A stretch of DNA of 5,596 bases from JBFKUL01 sp041635755 (GTDB taxonomy: Bacteria; Pseudomonadota; Gammaproteobacteria; Burkholderiales; SG8-39): positions 1 through 5,596 of the forward strand of contig JBFKUL010000204.1 in assembly GCA_041635755.1 (NCBI GenBank), written 5' to 3'. The notes beneath the pieces are model-generated. The model made no database searches. It worked only from the letters and a program-made list of their open reading frames with translations, and was not told the origin of the DNA. A program made the translations under genes and the position numbers. This document shows, piece after piece, positions 1 through 5,519 of this stretch. How positions within the stretch are numbered: position 1 is the first letter of the stretch; each line of letters begins with the position of its first letter.

Positions 1-1
1 C

Positions 2-361
2 GGCAGCCTCAAGGAAACCGATGCGGCGCTGCAGGCGGCGGACCAAGCGTCGAAGATGCTGGAACGTACCGATGAGCGCAGGTGGGAGCCGCTCGTGCAA
101 CGCGTTTACGCCGACCTGCTCATCGGGCGCAATGACGAACGCGCCGCGGCGTATCTTCGATCCGCCCTCGACTGCGCGCGACGCCAAGACGCAGTCGCTT
201 TCGAGCTGACGGCGGCCTACAGGCTCGCGCGGCTATGGCGCGATCAAGGGCGCCGCGAAGACGCCCGCGCATTGCTCGTGCCCATCTACAGGCGTATCAC
301 CAAAGGCAGCGATACGCCCGATCTCGTCAAGGCAAAGACGTTGATTGACGAGCTGTCCTGA
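2..361 (+). CDS. C-terminal end of a TPR-type regulatory protein (probably cyclase/AAA-ATPase/TPR family), 5' truncated
   Basis: Open frame entering from the left edge of the window and ending at TGA 359-361; 119 residues are visible and the true start lies outside. The visible part is all helical and TPR-like, with paired helices rich in Ala, Leu and Arg (for example AYRLARLWRDQGRREDARAL). It ends in SDTPDLVKAKTLIDELS, which resembles the conserved C-terminus of large proteins that combine a class III nucleotide cyclase domain, an AAA-type ATPase and C-terminal TPRs ('..GFDTPDLKEAKALLDEL' as I recall it). That family assignment is from memory of the motif; no cyclase or ATPase domain is inside the window. 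It could instead be another AAA/TPR regulator such as a LuxR- or SARP-type protein. It is followed by 233-269 nt without a confident gene, so it is probably not co-transcribed with the transporter operon, though no clear terminator is visible. Confidence 0.65.
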   Translation, partial: GSLKETDAALQAADQASKMLERTDERRWEPLVQRVYADLLIGRNDERAAAYLRSALDCARRQDAVAFELTAAYRLARLWRDQGRREDARALLVPIYRRITKGSDTPDLVKAKTLIDELS

Positions 362-393
362 CTCCTTGACGCCCCGCCTTTGCACCGCATGCG

Positions 394-405
394 TTCCCGG
401 GGGAA
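394..405. repeat. Short dyad TTCCC-GG-GGGAA in the upstream intergenic region
   Basis: TTCCC at 394-398 and GGGAA at 401-405 are perfect inverted arms separated by 2 nt; outer CAT (388-390) and ATG (407-409) extend the symmetry imperfectly. The spacer is too short for an RNA hairpin and no T-run follows on the plus strand, so this is not a Rho-independent terminator. It could be a protein-binding dyad, or chance in GC-rich DNA. Confidence 0.2.
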
Positions 406-445
406 AATGTAAAGCATTCCCGCCAGCGCAAGGTCCCGGAGTTTC

Positions 446-598
446 ATGAGCGACATTCACTGGGGACTCGATTCTTTGCAACGGCACGCAAAGCTTGCAG
501 TCGCCTCTTTCGCGCAAAGGGTTATAGCGGCCGAAGCACGACGTTCGCTTCCGGCCGTGAACGACCGGCGCCACCGAAATCACCGGCTGGACGATTGA
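446..598 (+). CDS. Doubtful small ORF (50 aa) ahead of the permease gene
   Basis: ATG at 446 opens a 50-codon frame ending at TGA 596-598. GGAG at 438-441 sits only 4 nt from the ATG, short for a ribosome binding site. The predicted peptide starts MSDIHWGLDSLQRHAKLA, has no membrane segment, and is Arg/His-rich at its C-terminus. I recognise no family. By hand count the base use by codon position is roughly 70% GC, just under 50% and about 60%, a weakly coding-like pattern, but the third-position GC is below that of the operon genes. Its stop overlaps a possible TTG start of the permease at 595, which could allow translational coupling if both are used. Equally it may be a chance frame in a leader region. 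Confidence 0.18.
   Translation: MSDIHWGLDSLQRHAKLAVASFAQRVIAAEARRSLPAVNDRRHRNHRLDD
474..519. repeat. Paired CTTTGC/GCAAAG inverted repeats upstream of the transporter operon
   Basis: CTTTGC at 474-479 and GCAAAG at 488-493 are perfect 6-nt inverted arms around an 8-nt loop. A second, near-symmetric element CTTTCGCGCAAAG lies at 507-519. The 7-mer CGCAAAG therefore occurs twice in direct orientation (487-493 and 513-519), 26 nt apart start to start. The region is 80-150 nt upstream of the permease start, where an operator or leader structure would be expected. A TATAGC at 523-528 resembles a -10 box but no convincing -35 is placed before it. Function is inferred from position and symmetry only. 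Confidence 0.3.
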
Positions 599-630
599 AC
601 CAAACTCCCAAATCCGTCAAGAACGGGCGC

Positions 631-1458
631 ATGAGCGCGGGTCGATTCGCCGCGACGTTGCGCCCGGCACACGCGCTCTGCGAGCTCGTCGGCGAGGCCG
701 CGCTGACGCAGATTCGCAAGCTCTTTCAGTTGGCCGCGCTCGTATCCAGCGTGCTGAGCGCCGCCGTGCAGCCGATGACTTGGCGGCGCACGCTCCGCAG
801 GCCACTGGCGCGCCAGATCCTGTCCTCGGGTGTGGAGGCGAGCGCTTTGGTCGCCTTTCTCGCGATTGCGTTCGGCATTCTGCTGGTCGCGCAGTATCAG
901 CTCTGGCTCGGCGACGTCGTTCAATCGCGCTGGCTCGGCCCGGTGCTGAATGCGGTGGTCGTGCGCGAACTCGGGCCGATCCTGGTCAATCTGGTCGTCA
1001 TTGCCCGAAGCGGCGGCACCATGGCCTCCGAGCTTGCCCTGGTGCACGTGTCCGGCGAGGATCGCGTCGCCGAAGGACAGGGGCTGGACCCGGTCCGTTA
1101 CTTCGTGGTTCCGCGCGTCGTCGCCTTGATCATTTCGGTCGTCTGCCTGACCACGCTCCTCATCGCGTTTTCGTTTCTCACCGTCTACGTCTTCGGCCAA
1201 TGGATCGGCGTGAAGACCGGCACATTCCAGGAATTCGCGCACGGTACGCTCAGCGCCCTTACGGTTGCCGACGTCGTCAGCCTGACGTTGAAAAGCACCA
1301 TTCCACCGCTCCTGACCGGCTGCATCTGCTGTCTCGAGGGGTTCGGCGCCGACGACACCGCCACAGGCGTTCCCCGCGCCGCCCGCATCGCGGTTCAGCG
1401 CTCGGTCGTCGCGTTGTTCGCGGTAATCGCATGCATATCGCTCTGGGCGTACTTCTAG
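631..1458 (+). CDS. MlaE/YrbE-family ABC transporter permease (Mce/Mla-type lipid transport)
   Basis: Inner-membrane permease of a Mce/Mla-type lipid transporter; 275 aa from ATG 631 (E. coli MlaE is about 260). After a polar N-terminus with an amphipathic stretch, hydrophobic segments lie at about residues 72-92, 103-125, 157-189 and 259-275, with a shorter one near 226-236. Family hallmarks are RELGPIL (112-118), the following ARSGGTMASEL (125-135) and GLDPVRYFVVPR (151-162), matching the MlaE pattern RELGPVL..R.GS..AAEL...GIDP.RYLV.PR. The C-terminal FGADDTATGVPRAA (238-251) matches the conserved Gly-rich turn before the last helix. The stretch between the two central motifs, usually like T(E)QIDALE.M, here reads SGEDRVAEGQ, which is divergent in the segment expected to touch the ATPase. 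The start is uncertain: TTG 595 would add 12 residues, and neither start has a good Shine-Dalgarno. First gene of the operon; the next starts 41 nt downstream. Confidence 0.88.
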   Translation: MSAGRFAATLRPAHALCELVGEAALTQIRKLFQLAALVSSVLSAAVQPMTWRRTLRRPLARQILSSGVEASALVAFLAIAFGILLVAQYQLWLGDVVQSRWLGPVLNAVVVRELGPILVNLVVIARSGGTMASELALVHVSGEDRVAEGQGLDPVRYFVVPRVVALIISVVCLTTLLIAFSFLTVYVFGQWIGVKTGTFQEFAHGTLSALTVADVVSLTLKSTIPPLLTGCICCLEGFGADDTATGVPRAARIAVQRSVVALFAVIACISLWAYF

Positions 1459-1484
1459 GATGCTTGCGCGCCGCGCCACCGCCG

Positions 1485-1489
1485 AAGGG
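1485..1489 (+). promoter_or_regulatory. Ribosome binding site of the ATPase-like gene
   Basis: AAGGG lies 10 nt before ATG 1500. It supports this start over the in-frame ATG at 1431, which would overlap the permease gene by 28 nt and add a Pro/Arg-rich leader not expected at the N-terminus of an ABC domain. Confidence 0.45.
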
Positions 1490-1499
1490 TCGACCTGAC

Positions 1500-2192
1500 A
1501 TGAGCGACACGGTTCTCGAGTTCCGGCAGGCGACGGTGGAAGGGGGACACCTTTACGACACCGCCATTTGGCAAGTGAGCTTGCGCCTGGCGCGCGGCGA
1601 GCTCGCGCTGGTGTGCTTGGAGGCCGGGCATCTACGCACCCCGCTGGCGGACGCGGCACAAGGACTCGCCGAGCTGCTGCAGGGCAGCGTGCATTTCATG
1701 GGCGAGCCCTGGACCAGCATGTCGTTCGGCAAGAGACTCGCCGCGCGCGCGCTGATCGGGCGCGTGTTCGAGGAGCCCGGCTGGATCAGCGAGCTCGATA
1801 TGGACGAGAACATCACCCTGTTGCAGCAGCACCATTCGAGTCGAACGCTGGCGAGCATCAACGATGAAGCCTCGGAGCTGGCGCGGCGCTTTTCGCTCCC
1901 AGGGCTTCCGCTCGGAAGGCCGTCCCAGATGCGCGCGCCGGATCTGCGCCGGGCGGCGTGCGTGCGTGCTTTTCTCGGCGAGCCGGAGCTGCTGATCCTC
2001 GAGCGGCCCACAACCGGCATATATCCTGAGATCATGCCTGCGTTGATTGCGAGCGTCCGAGCGGCGCGGGCGCGCGGCGCGGCGGTGCTGTGGACTACCG
2101 ACAATCCGGACGAGTTGCACGATCCCGGCATCAAACCCACCATGACCTGCACCATGACGGGGTCGCAGATGAGCATCCTTGCGGGAGGATAA
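1500..2192 (+). CDS. Degenerate ABC transporter ATP-binding subunit (MlaF-like pseudo-ATPase)
   Basis: 230 aa, the normal size of a single ABC nucleotide-binding domain, with the order of elements preserved but nearly all catalytic motifs altered. The Walker A region reads LEAGHLRTP (40-48): Arg46 replaces the invariant Lys and the Gly pattern is lost. The Q-loop is VFEEPGW (89-95), Glu91 for Gln. The signature LSGGQ becomes MRAPD (144-148). Walker B plus catalytic Glu becomes LLILERP (164-170), Glu168 for Asp and Arg169 for Glu. The D-loop is TGIYP (172-176). The H-switch is LWTTDN (197-202), Asp201 for His. Recognisable family context remains: GELAL before Walker A, VHFMGEPW, RAFLGEPELLIL, and NPDEL after the H-switch. 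There is no stop or frameshift and gene spacing is intact, so it looks retained rather than decayed. Likely role (inference): structural or regulatory partner of the permease, possibly with an ATPase encoded elsewhere. ABC ancestry is confident; lack of ATPase activity is inferred from motifs. Confidence 0.82.
   Translation: MSDTVLEFRQATVEGGHLYDTAIWQVSLRLARGELALVCLEAGHLRTPLADAAQGLAELLQGSVHFMGEPWTSMSFGKRLAARALIGRVFEEPGWISELDMDENITLLQQHHSSRTLASINDEASELARRFSLPGLPLGRPSQMRAPDLRRAACVRAFLGEPELLILERPTTGIYPEIMPALIASVRAARARGAAVLWTTDNPDELHDPGIKPTMTCTMTGSQMSILAGG
2184..2188 (+). promoter_or_regulatory. Strong ribosome binding site of the MCE gene, inside the upstream gene end
   Basis: GGAGG-type Shine-Dalgarno (GGAGG at 2184-2188, preceded by G) ends 7 nt before ATG 2196 and lies within the last codons of the ATPase-like gene. 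It fixes the start of the MCE gene and implies that the two are translated from one transcript. Confidence 0.7.
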
Positions 2193-2195
2193 GTC

Positions 2196-3212
2196 ATGCC
2201 GAAACCTTTGAAAGTCACGCGGGCGAACGAGATCGTGGGCCTGTTCATTCTGCTGGCGGTCGCCGTCGCGGTCGCGACGCTGTTCCTGGGCCCGCAGACG
2301 CAGCGCTGGTTCACGCCCACCCGCACGATCGCGATCCACCTGCCGCCGGAAGGTTCGCTCGGACTGCGCCGGGGCGGCGAGGTGCAGATCCTGGGCTCGG
2401 TCGTCGGCACGGTCGACGACATCATCGTTACCGAAGCGGGTGCGATGGAGGCGAAGGTCAGCATCCAGGGCGACTTCATCCGCTTCGTGCGCGCCGATTC
2501 CCGGGCGATCATCCGCAAGCCGCTCGGCATCGGCGATGCCGAGATCGAGATCACCCGGGGTACGGGTGCGCCGCTTCCCCCGGTCGGCGCCTCGCTTCAA
2601 AGCGAAGCGGACAAGGCACCCACCGCGATCATGGAGGAGACCTTGGCGATCGTTCGCGAAGAGGCCTTGCCCACGATCAGGGAATTGCGCGGCGCCATTA
2701 CCGAGTTCACCAAGCTCGCCGCGGAGCTGCGCGGCCAGCAGGCGGGAATTACGCAGGCGCTGCGCCACGTGAACCGGGTGGGCACGCAGCTCGAGCGAGG
2801 CGAAGGCCTGGCCACCATGCTGATCACCGATCCGAAGCCCGCGGCCGAGCTGCGGGCCGCCTTGCCGAAGCTGAACAGCGCGCTCGACGAGTTGCGCGCG
2901 ACGCTGGTGGGCGCAAAAGCGCTGGCCGACCGCCTGCCGCAGGTCGGCGAGGACATGCAGGAAGCGATGAAGAATGCCCGCCTCGCTTCCGCCGATGCCC
3001 GACGGCTGGTGGCTTCGCTGCCCGAGCTGGAAGATTCCGCCAGGCGCGCCTTCGATGCGACGCCGGGCGTGCTGCTGCAGAGCCAGGAAACCTTGCACCA
3101 GATCCAGCGCCTGACCGAAGGCGTGCAACGCAGCTGGCTGGTGCGCGACTACATGGATGCGCCGCCAAGCGGCAGCCGGCTGAGCAGCGAGCGGGTGGGA
3201 ACCGAACGATGA
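2196..3212 (+). CDS. MCE-domain (MlaD-like) substrate-binding protein with long helical C-terminal stalk
   Basis: 338 aa. A short cytoplasmic N-terminus (MPKPLKVTRANE) is followed by one membrane anchor at about residues 11-31, an MCE/MlaD domain at about 42-122, and a long helical extension. The MCE domain contains GSLGLRRGGEVQILGSVVG (53-71), matching the family pattern 'gL..G..V...G..VG.V', and ends near LGIGDAEIEIT. MCE proteins form hexameric rings in the periplasm that pass lipids between membranes. E. coli MlaD is only about 183 aa; here roughly 200 residues after the ring are Ala/Leu/Glu/Arg-rich with few glycines, predicted helical or coiled-coil, as in needle- or tunnel-forming MCE proteins. 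The C-terminal ~20 residues are polar and disordered-looking. Starts 3 nt after the ATPase-like gene; its stop overlaps the next start as ATGA (3209-3212). Family is confident; the lipid substrate is unknown. Confidence 0.92.
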   Translation: MPKPLKVTRANEIVGLFILLAVAVAVATLFLGPQTQRWFTPTRTIAIHLPPEGSLGLRRGGEVQILGSVVGTVDDIIVTEAGAMEAKVSIQGDFIRFVRADSRAIIRKPLGIGDAEIEITRGTGAPLPPVGASLQSEADKAPTAIMEETLAIVREEALPTIRELRGAITEFTKLAAELRGQQAGITQALRHVNRVGTQLERGEGLATMLITDPKPAAELRAALPKLNSALDELRATLVGAKALADRLPQVGEDMQEAMKNARLASADARRLVASLPELEDSARRAFDATPGVLLQSQETLHQIQRLTEGVQRSWLVRDYMDAPPSGSRLSSERVGTER

Positions 3213-4147
3213 GGGCTCGCGGAGAGATCGCGCGCCGCGGTCTTCTCGCCCTAGTGATCGGCCTGACGGTCTCCTGTGCCGCCCCGCCGCAGAAACCCAG
3301 GGCCCCCGCCGCCGAATCTCAGGTGACGCAGGCCTTCGCGGTAGCGCGGCGGGCCTATGAGCGGGGCGATTTCGCCCAAGCGCAGGCCCTGTACCGCCAG
3401 GCGCTGACGCGCGCGCGCGCCATCGACCACGCCGCGCTCGCCGCGGACGCGGCGTACAACCTCGCCGTGAGCGAGATCGCGCTGCAAAACTACGACGCCG
3501 CCGAGCAGCTGCTGCGCGAAGCCGGCTACGATGCCGCTCGCGCGTCGACGGATACCATCGAACCCCTTTTGTTGCGCGCGAAGGTTGCGGTCCTGCGCGG
3601 ACGGCCGACCGAAGCCATCGCACTCGCCAACCAGGTTATCGCTTCCGGTGCTGCCCCCGAGCTGCGTCACCAGGCGACGCTCCTTCGCGGGCAGATCCAC
3701 GCCGAATCCGGCGATCTCGCAGCGGCGCGCGCAGACCTGCGCGCGGCGGCTCCGCTTGACGCCTCCTCGGCCGCCGCGCTCGCGCCTGCCCTGGCCGCCG
3801 ACGCGAAGAAGCTCGAGGGCACGATCGCCCGGCGCAACGGCGACAGCGTCGCCGCGGCGCAGCTCTTCGATGCGGAAGCCGAACTGCTACGCGCCGCGCT
3901 TCGCTACCGGGACATGGCGCACGCCCTCGCTCGCGCCGCCGACGCCTACCTCATGGCGGGAAACGCGGCGCCGGCGGCAGAGCGGTTTTTTCTCGCCGCC
4001 CGCAGCCTGGACGGGTTAGGCGATGCCACCGCCGCGAGAAAGCATCTTGAGTCGAGCCTGGCCGCGGCCGCACGAGCCGGCGATGCGGGCGCGAGCGCGA
4101 GGGCGCGCGCGCTGCTCGACGAGATCAGCCGGCGCGCCGCCCCCTGA
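3209..4147 (+). CDS. TPR-repeat lipoprotein, fourth gene of the Mce/Mla-type operon
   Basis: 312 aa. The N-terminus is a lipoprotein signal: basic MRARGEIARR, hydrophobic GLLALVIGLT, then TVSC with the lipidation cysteine at residue 23. The -3 residue is Thr rather than the usual Leu, so the lipobox is slightly atypical. Ala24 at +2 predicts outer-membrane sorting. The mature part is helical with TPR-like pairs: AVARRAYERGDFAQAQALYRQ... (about 44-72), a Tyr/Asn/Ala-Leu type repeat (about 76-104), LLRAKVAVLRGRPTEAIAL (about 121-139), LLRGQIHAESGDLAAARADL (about 158-177) and further copies to residue 305. TPRs usually bind protein partners, so a scaffold for the MCE stalk or an outer-membrane target is a reasonable inference. 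It occupies the place where related operons often carry an ABC-transport auxiliary lipoprotein (PqiC-like), but its fold is different. ATG 3209 overlaps the MCE stop by 4 nt, implying coupled translation. Its 3' end overlaps the convergent gene by 23 nt. Confidence 0.85.
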   Translation: MRARGEIARRGLLALVIGLTVSCAAPPQKPRAPAAESQVTQAFAVARRAYERGDFAQAQALYRQALTRARAIDHAALAADAAYNLAVSEIALQNYDAAEQLLREAGYDAARASTDTIEPLLLRAKVAVLRGRPTEAIALANQVIASGAAPELRHQATLLRGQIHAESGDLAAARADLRAAAPLDASSAAALAPALAADAKKLEGTIARRNGDSVAAAQLFDAEAELLRAALRYRDMAHALARAADAYLMAGNAAPAAERFFLAARSLDGLGDATAARKHLESSLAAAARAGDAGASARARALLDEISRRAAP

Positions 4148-5249
4148 GCAGGTAGGTCGCGACCTCGCCCTGCCCCCGGACGTAGAACTCTCCGCGAGGC
4201 TCGAACAGGTATTTGTCTTCGAGCAGCGCGTGGGTCGCCTCGCTCACCTGTATGCCGCCCGAGACCCCGAGCGCCTCCATCTGACCCGCCATGTCGACCG
4301 ACGGACCCCAGAGGTCGTAGGCCAGCTTGTGGATGCCGACGACGCCGGCGATCGTCGGGCCCGAGTGCACGCCGATGCGCACGCTGAACGGCTTGCGTGA
4401 GCCAGTCGCGATGCCGGTGATCTCGCGCTGCATGGCGAGCGAGAGCTCGGCGGCGGCCTCGGCGTGATCGGGCCGCGGCGTCGGCAGCCCGCACACCGCC
4501 AGGTAGGAATTGCTGATCGTCTTGATCTTCTGCACCCCGGCCCGCTCCGCCAGCCGGTCGAACAGCGAGAACACCTCGTTCAGCAGCTTGATGATCTCCG
4601 TCGGCGGCCTCGATCCGACGACTTCCCAAAAGTCATCGACGTTGCATAGGAGGATGGTCGCTTCGGGATATTCCTCGACGATCGTGGCATGCGGATCGGC
4701 GCGCAGCCGATCCGCCACCGGCTTTGGGAAAAGGCTCAACAGCAGCCGCTCGGCCTCGCTCTTGGCGCGTCGCAGCGACAACAAGGCCTCGACCTGGCGG
4801 CCGAGCGCCAGCAACGACTCGCGCTGCGCCTTGTCGAGCGTCCTCGGCACCCGGTCGATCACGCAGAGCGTCCCCATTGCATGACCCGCGGGCGTGATCA
4901 GCGGCGTGCCCGCGTAGAACCGGATATTCGGATCCGACTTGACCAGCGGATTGTCGGCGAAACGCTCGTCGGCCTTGGCATCGTTCACCACCATCAGCTC
5001 GGGCTTCAGGATCGCGTGCGCGCAAAACGCCACGTCGCGCGGGGTCTCGGAGACTTCCAGTCCGACCCGCGCTTTGAAGTACTGCCGGTCCTGGTCGACC
5101 AGCGACACCAGCGCAATCGGCGTGCCACAGATCTTGGAGGCCAGGTAGACCAGGTCGTCGTATTCGGATTCCGCGAGCGTGTCGAGAATCCTGTACTGAC
5201 GCAATTCGTCCAGCCGCTCCTTCTCGTCCGCCGGGAGAGGCGCGCTCAT
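4125..5249 (-). CDS. GAF-domain protein with degenerate class III nucleotide cyclase domain (putative pseudo-cyclase)
   Basis: 374 aa from ATG 5249. The N-terminal ERLDELRQYRILDT leads into a GAF sensor domain at about residues 27-155 (FDx-like EYDDLVYLASKICGTPIALV, then DRQYFKARVGLEVSETPRD, FCAHAIL, GTLCVID). A linker helix with LLLSLFPKPVADRLR (169-183) precedes the cyclase fold at about 190-345. Cyclase hallmarks such as KIKTI, AVCGLP, VRIGVHSGP and YDLWG are clear. Key residues are changed: the first metal Asp is Asn203 (LLCNVDDF for LFADIVGF), the second is Asn247 (ISNSYL for IGDAYM), the transition-state Asn is Asp319 and the Arg is Gln323 (VDMAGQM for VNVASRM). The base-recognition Lys241 and Asp312 are kept. 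Probable role: a soluble ligand-sensing regulator lacking cyclase activity, or a partner in a heterodimer. Start chosen for GGAG 6 nt upstream; ATG 5285 would add 12 residues. Convergent with the transporter operon. Confidence 0.88.
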   Translation of the reverse strand: MSAPLPADEKERLDELRQYRILDTLAESEYDDLVYLASKICGTPIALVSLVDQDRQYFKARVGLEVSETPRDVAFCAHAILKPELMVVNDAKADERFADNPLVKSDPNIRFYAGTPLITPAGHAMGTLCVIDRVPRTLDKAQRESLLALGRQVEALLSLRRAKSEAERLLLSLFPKPVADRLRADPHATIVEEYPEATILLCNVDDFWEVVGSRPPTEIIKLLNEVFSLFDRLAERAGVQKIKTISNSYLAVCGLPTPRPDHAEAAAELSLAMQREITGIATGSRKPFSVRIGVHSGPTIAGVVGIHKLAYDLWGPSVDMAGQMEALGVSGGIQVSEATHALLEDKYLFEPRGEFYVRGQGEVATYLLRGRRAG

Positions 5250-5255
5250 TGGTTG

Positions 5256-5259
5256 CTCC
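5256..5259 (-). promoter_or_regulatory. Ribosome binding site choosing start 5249 of the GAF/cyclase gene
   Basis: On the minus strand GGAG lies 6 nt before ATG 5249. The upstream in-frame ATGs (5285 and 5261) have no comparable purine tract, so 5249 is preferred. Confidence 0.5.
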
Positions 5260-5286
5260 ATGAAACCCGGTCGCGTTCGTTGCATT

Positions 5287-5439
5287 TCATTCTAGTACGT
5301 ATCGTTTTCCCTCGCCGCCGAAAAGCATGGCATTCAGCCCGGCATACGTCGCGCGCAGCGCATGGTGCCTGAACACCGCCGTCAAACGATCAATCGCGTG
5401 CGCCAACGATTGCCCTGCGCGACGCTCGACGTGCTGCAT
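5287..5439 (-). CDS. Possible small protein upstream of the GAF/cyclase gene
   Basis: Minus-strand frame from ATG 5439 to TGA 5289-5287, 50 aa (MQHVERRAGQ... to ...GGEGKRYVLE); TTG 5478 or GTG 5475 would make it up to 63 aa, and the frame stays open further upstream to the window edge. I recognise no family. By hand count GC at codon positions 1, 2 and 3 is about 70%, 44% and 68%, the pattern expected for coding DNA in a GC-rich genome. The middle is compatible with an amphipathic helix (SLAHAIDRLTAVFRHHAL). No strong ribosome binding site is visible. Its stop lies 1 nt before the alternative ATG 5285 of the GAF/cyclase gene, so the two could be coupled if that start is used. May be a chance frame. 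Confidence 0.33.
   Translation of the reverse strand: MQHVERRAGQSLAHAIDRLTAVFRHHALRATYAGLNAMLFGGEGKRYVLE
5289..5294 (-). promoter_or_regulatory. Possible -10 box upstream of the GAF/cyclase gene
   Basis: TAGAAT on the minus strand matches TATAAT at five of six positions, in a locally AT-rich patch. A transcript starting about 7 nt downstream would keep the 5249 start and its Shine-Dalgarno but exclude ATG 5285. No good -35 is seen 16-18 nt upstream, so this is weak. Confidence 0.2.
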
Positions 5440-5519
5440 CGGGTTCTCGCTTTCGCAAAGCGCGTCGATAGACACCAAGCGCGTTCGCGATCGGCCCGCG
5501 CGCGCGAGAAACCCGGCGC

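Noticed and set aside
387..413. Rho-independent terminator after the upstream gene
   Set aside because: The dyad has a 2-nt spacer and is followed by A rather than T on the plus strand.
780..1499. N-terminal extension of the ATPase-like frame back to 780
   Set aside because: The frame is open but overlaps the permease in another frame and encodes Arg/His-rich sequence; ABC similarity starts right after ATG 1500, which has its own ribosome binding site.
580..1659. 359-codon open frame on the minus strand
   Set aside because: Antisense to the permease, charged low-complexity composition; the plus strand carries clear MlaE motifs.
2090..3208. N-terminal extension of the lipoprotein frame back to 2090
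   Set aside because: Overlaps the MCE gene in another frame with shadow-like composition; ATG 3209 gives an immediate lipoprotein signal and the ATGA overlap.
1632..3623. 663-codon open frame on the minus strand
   Set aside because: Arg/Ala/His-rich product without motifs, antisense to the ATPase-like, MCE and lipoprotein genes, all of which have recognised domains; a GC-rich shadow frame.
3946..4124. Extension or alternative minus-strand frame under the lipoprotein gene (3946-4629)
   Set aside because: Different frame from the GAF/cyclase gene, Arg/Gly-rich and without motifs; a shadow.
5497..5506. Alternating CG run as a structural or repeat element
   Set aside because: Only five CG units, expected by chance in DNA this GC-rich.
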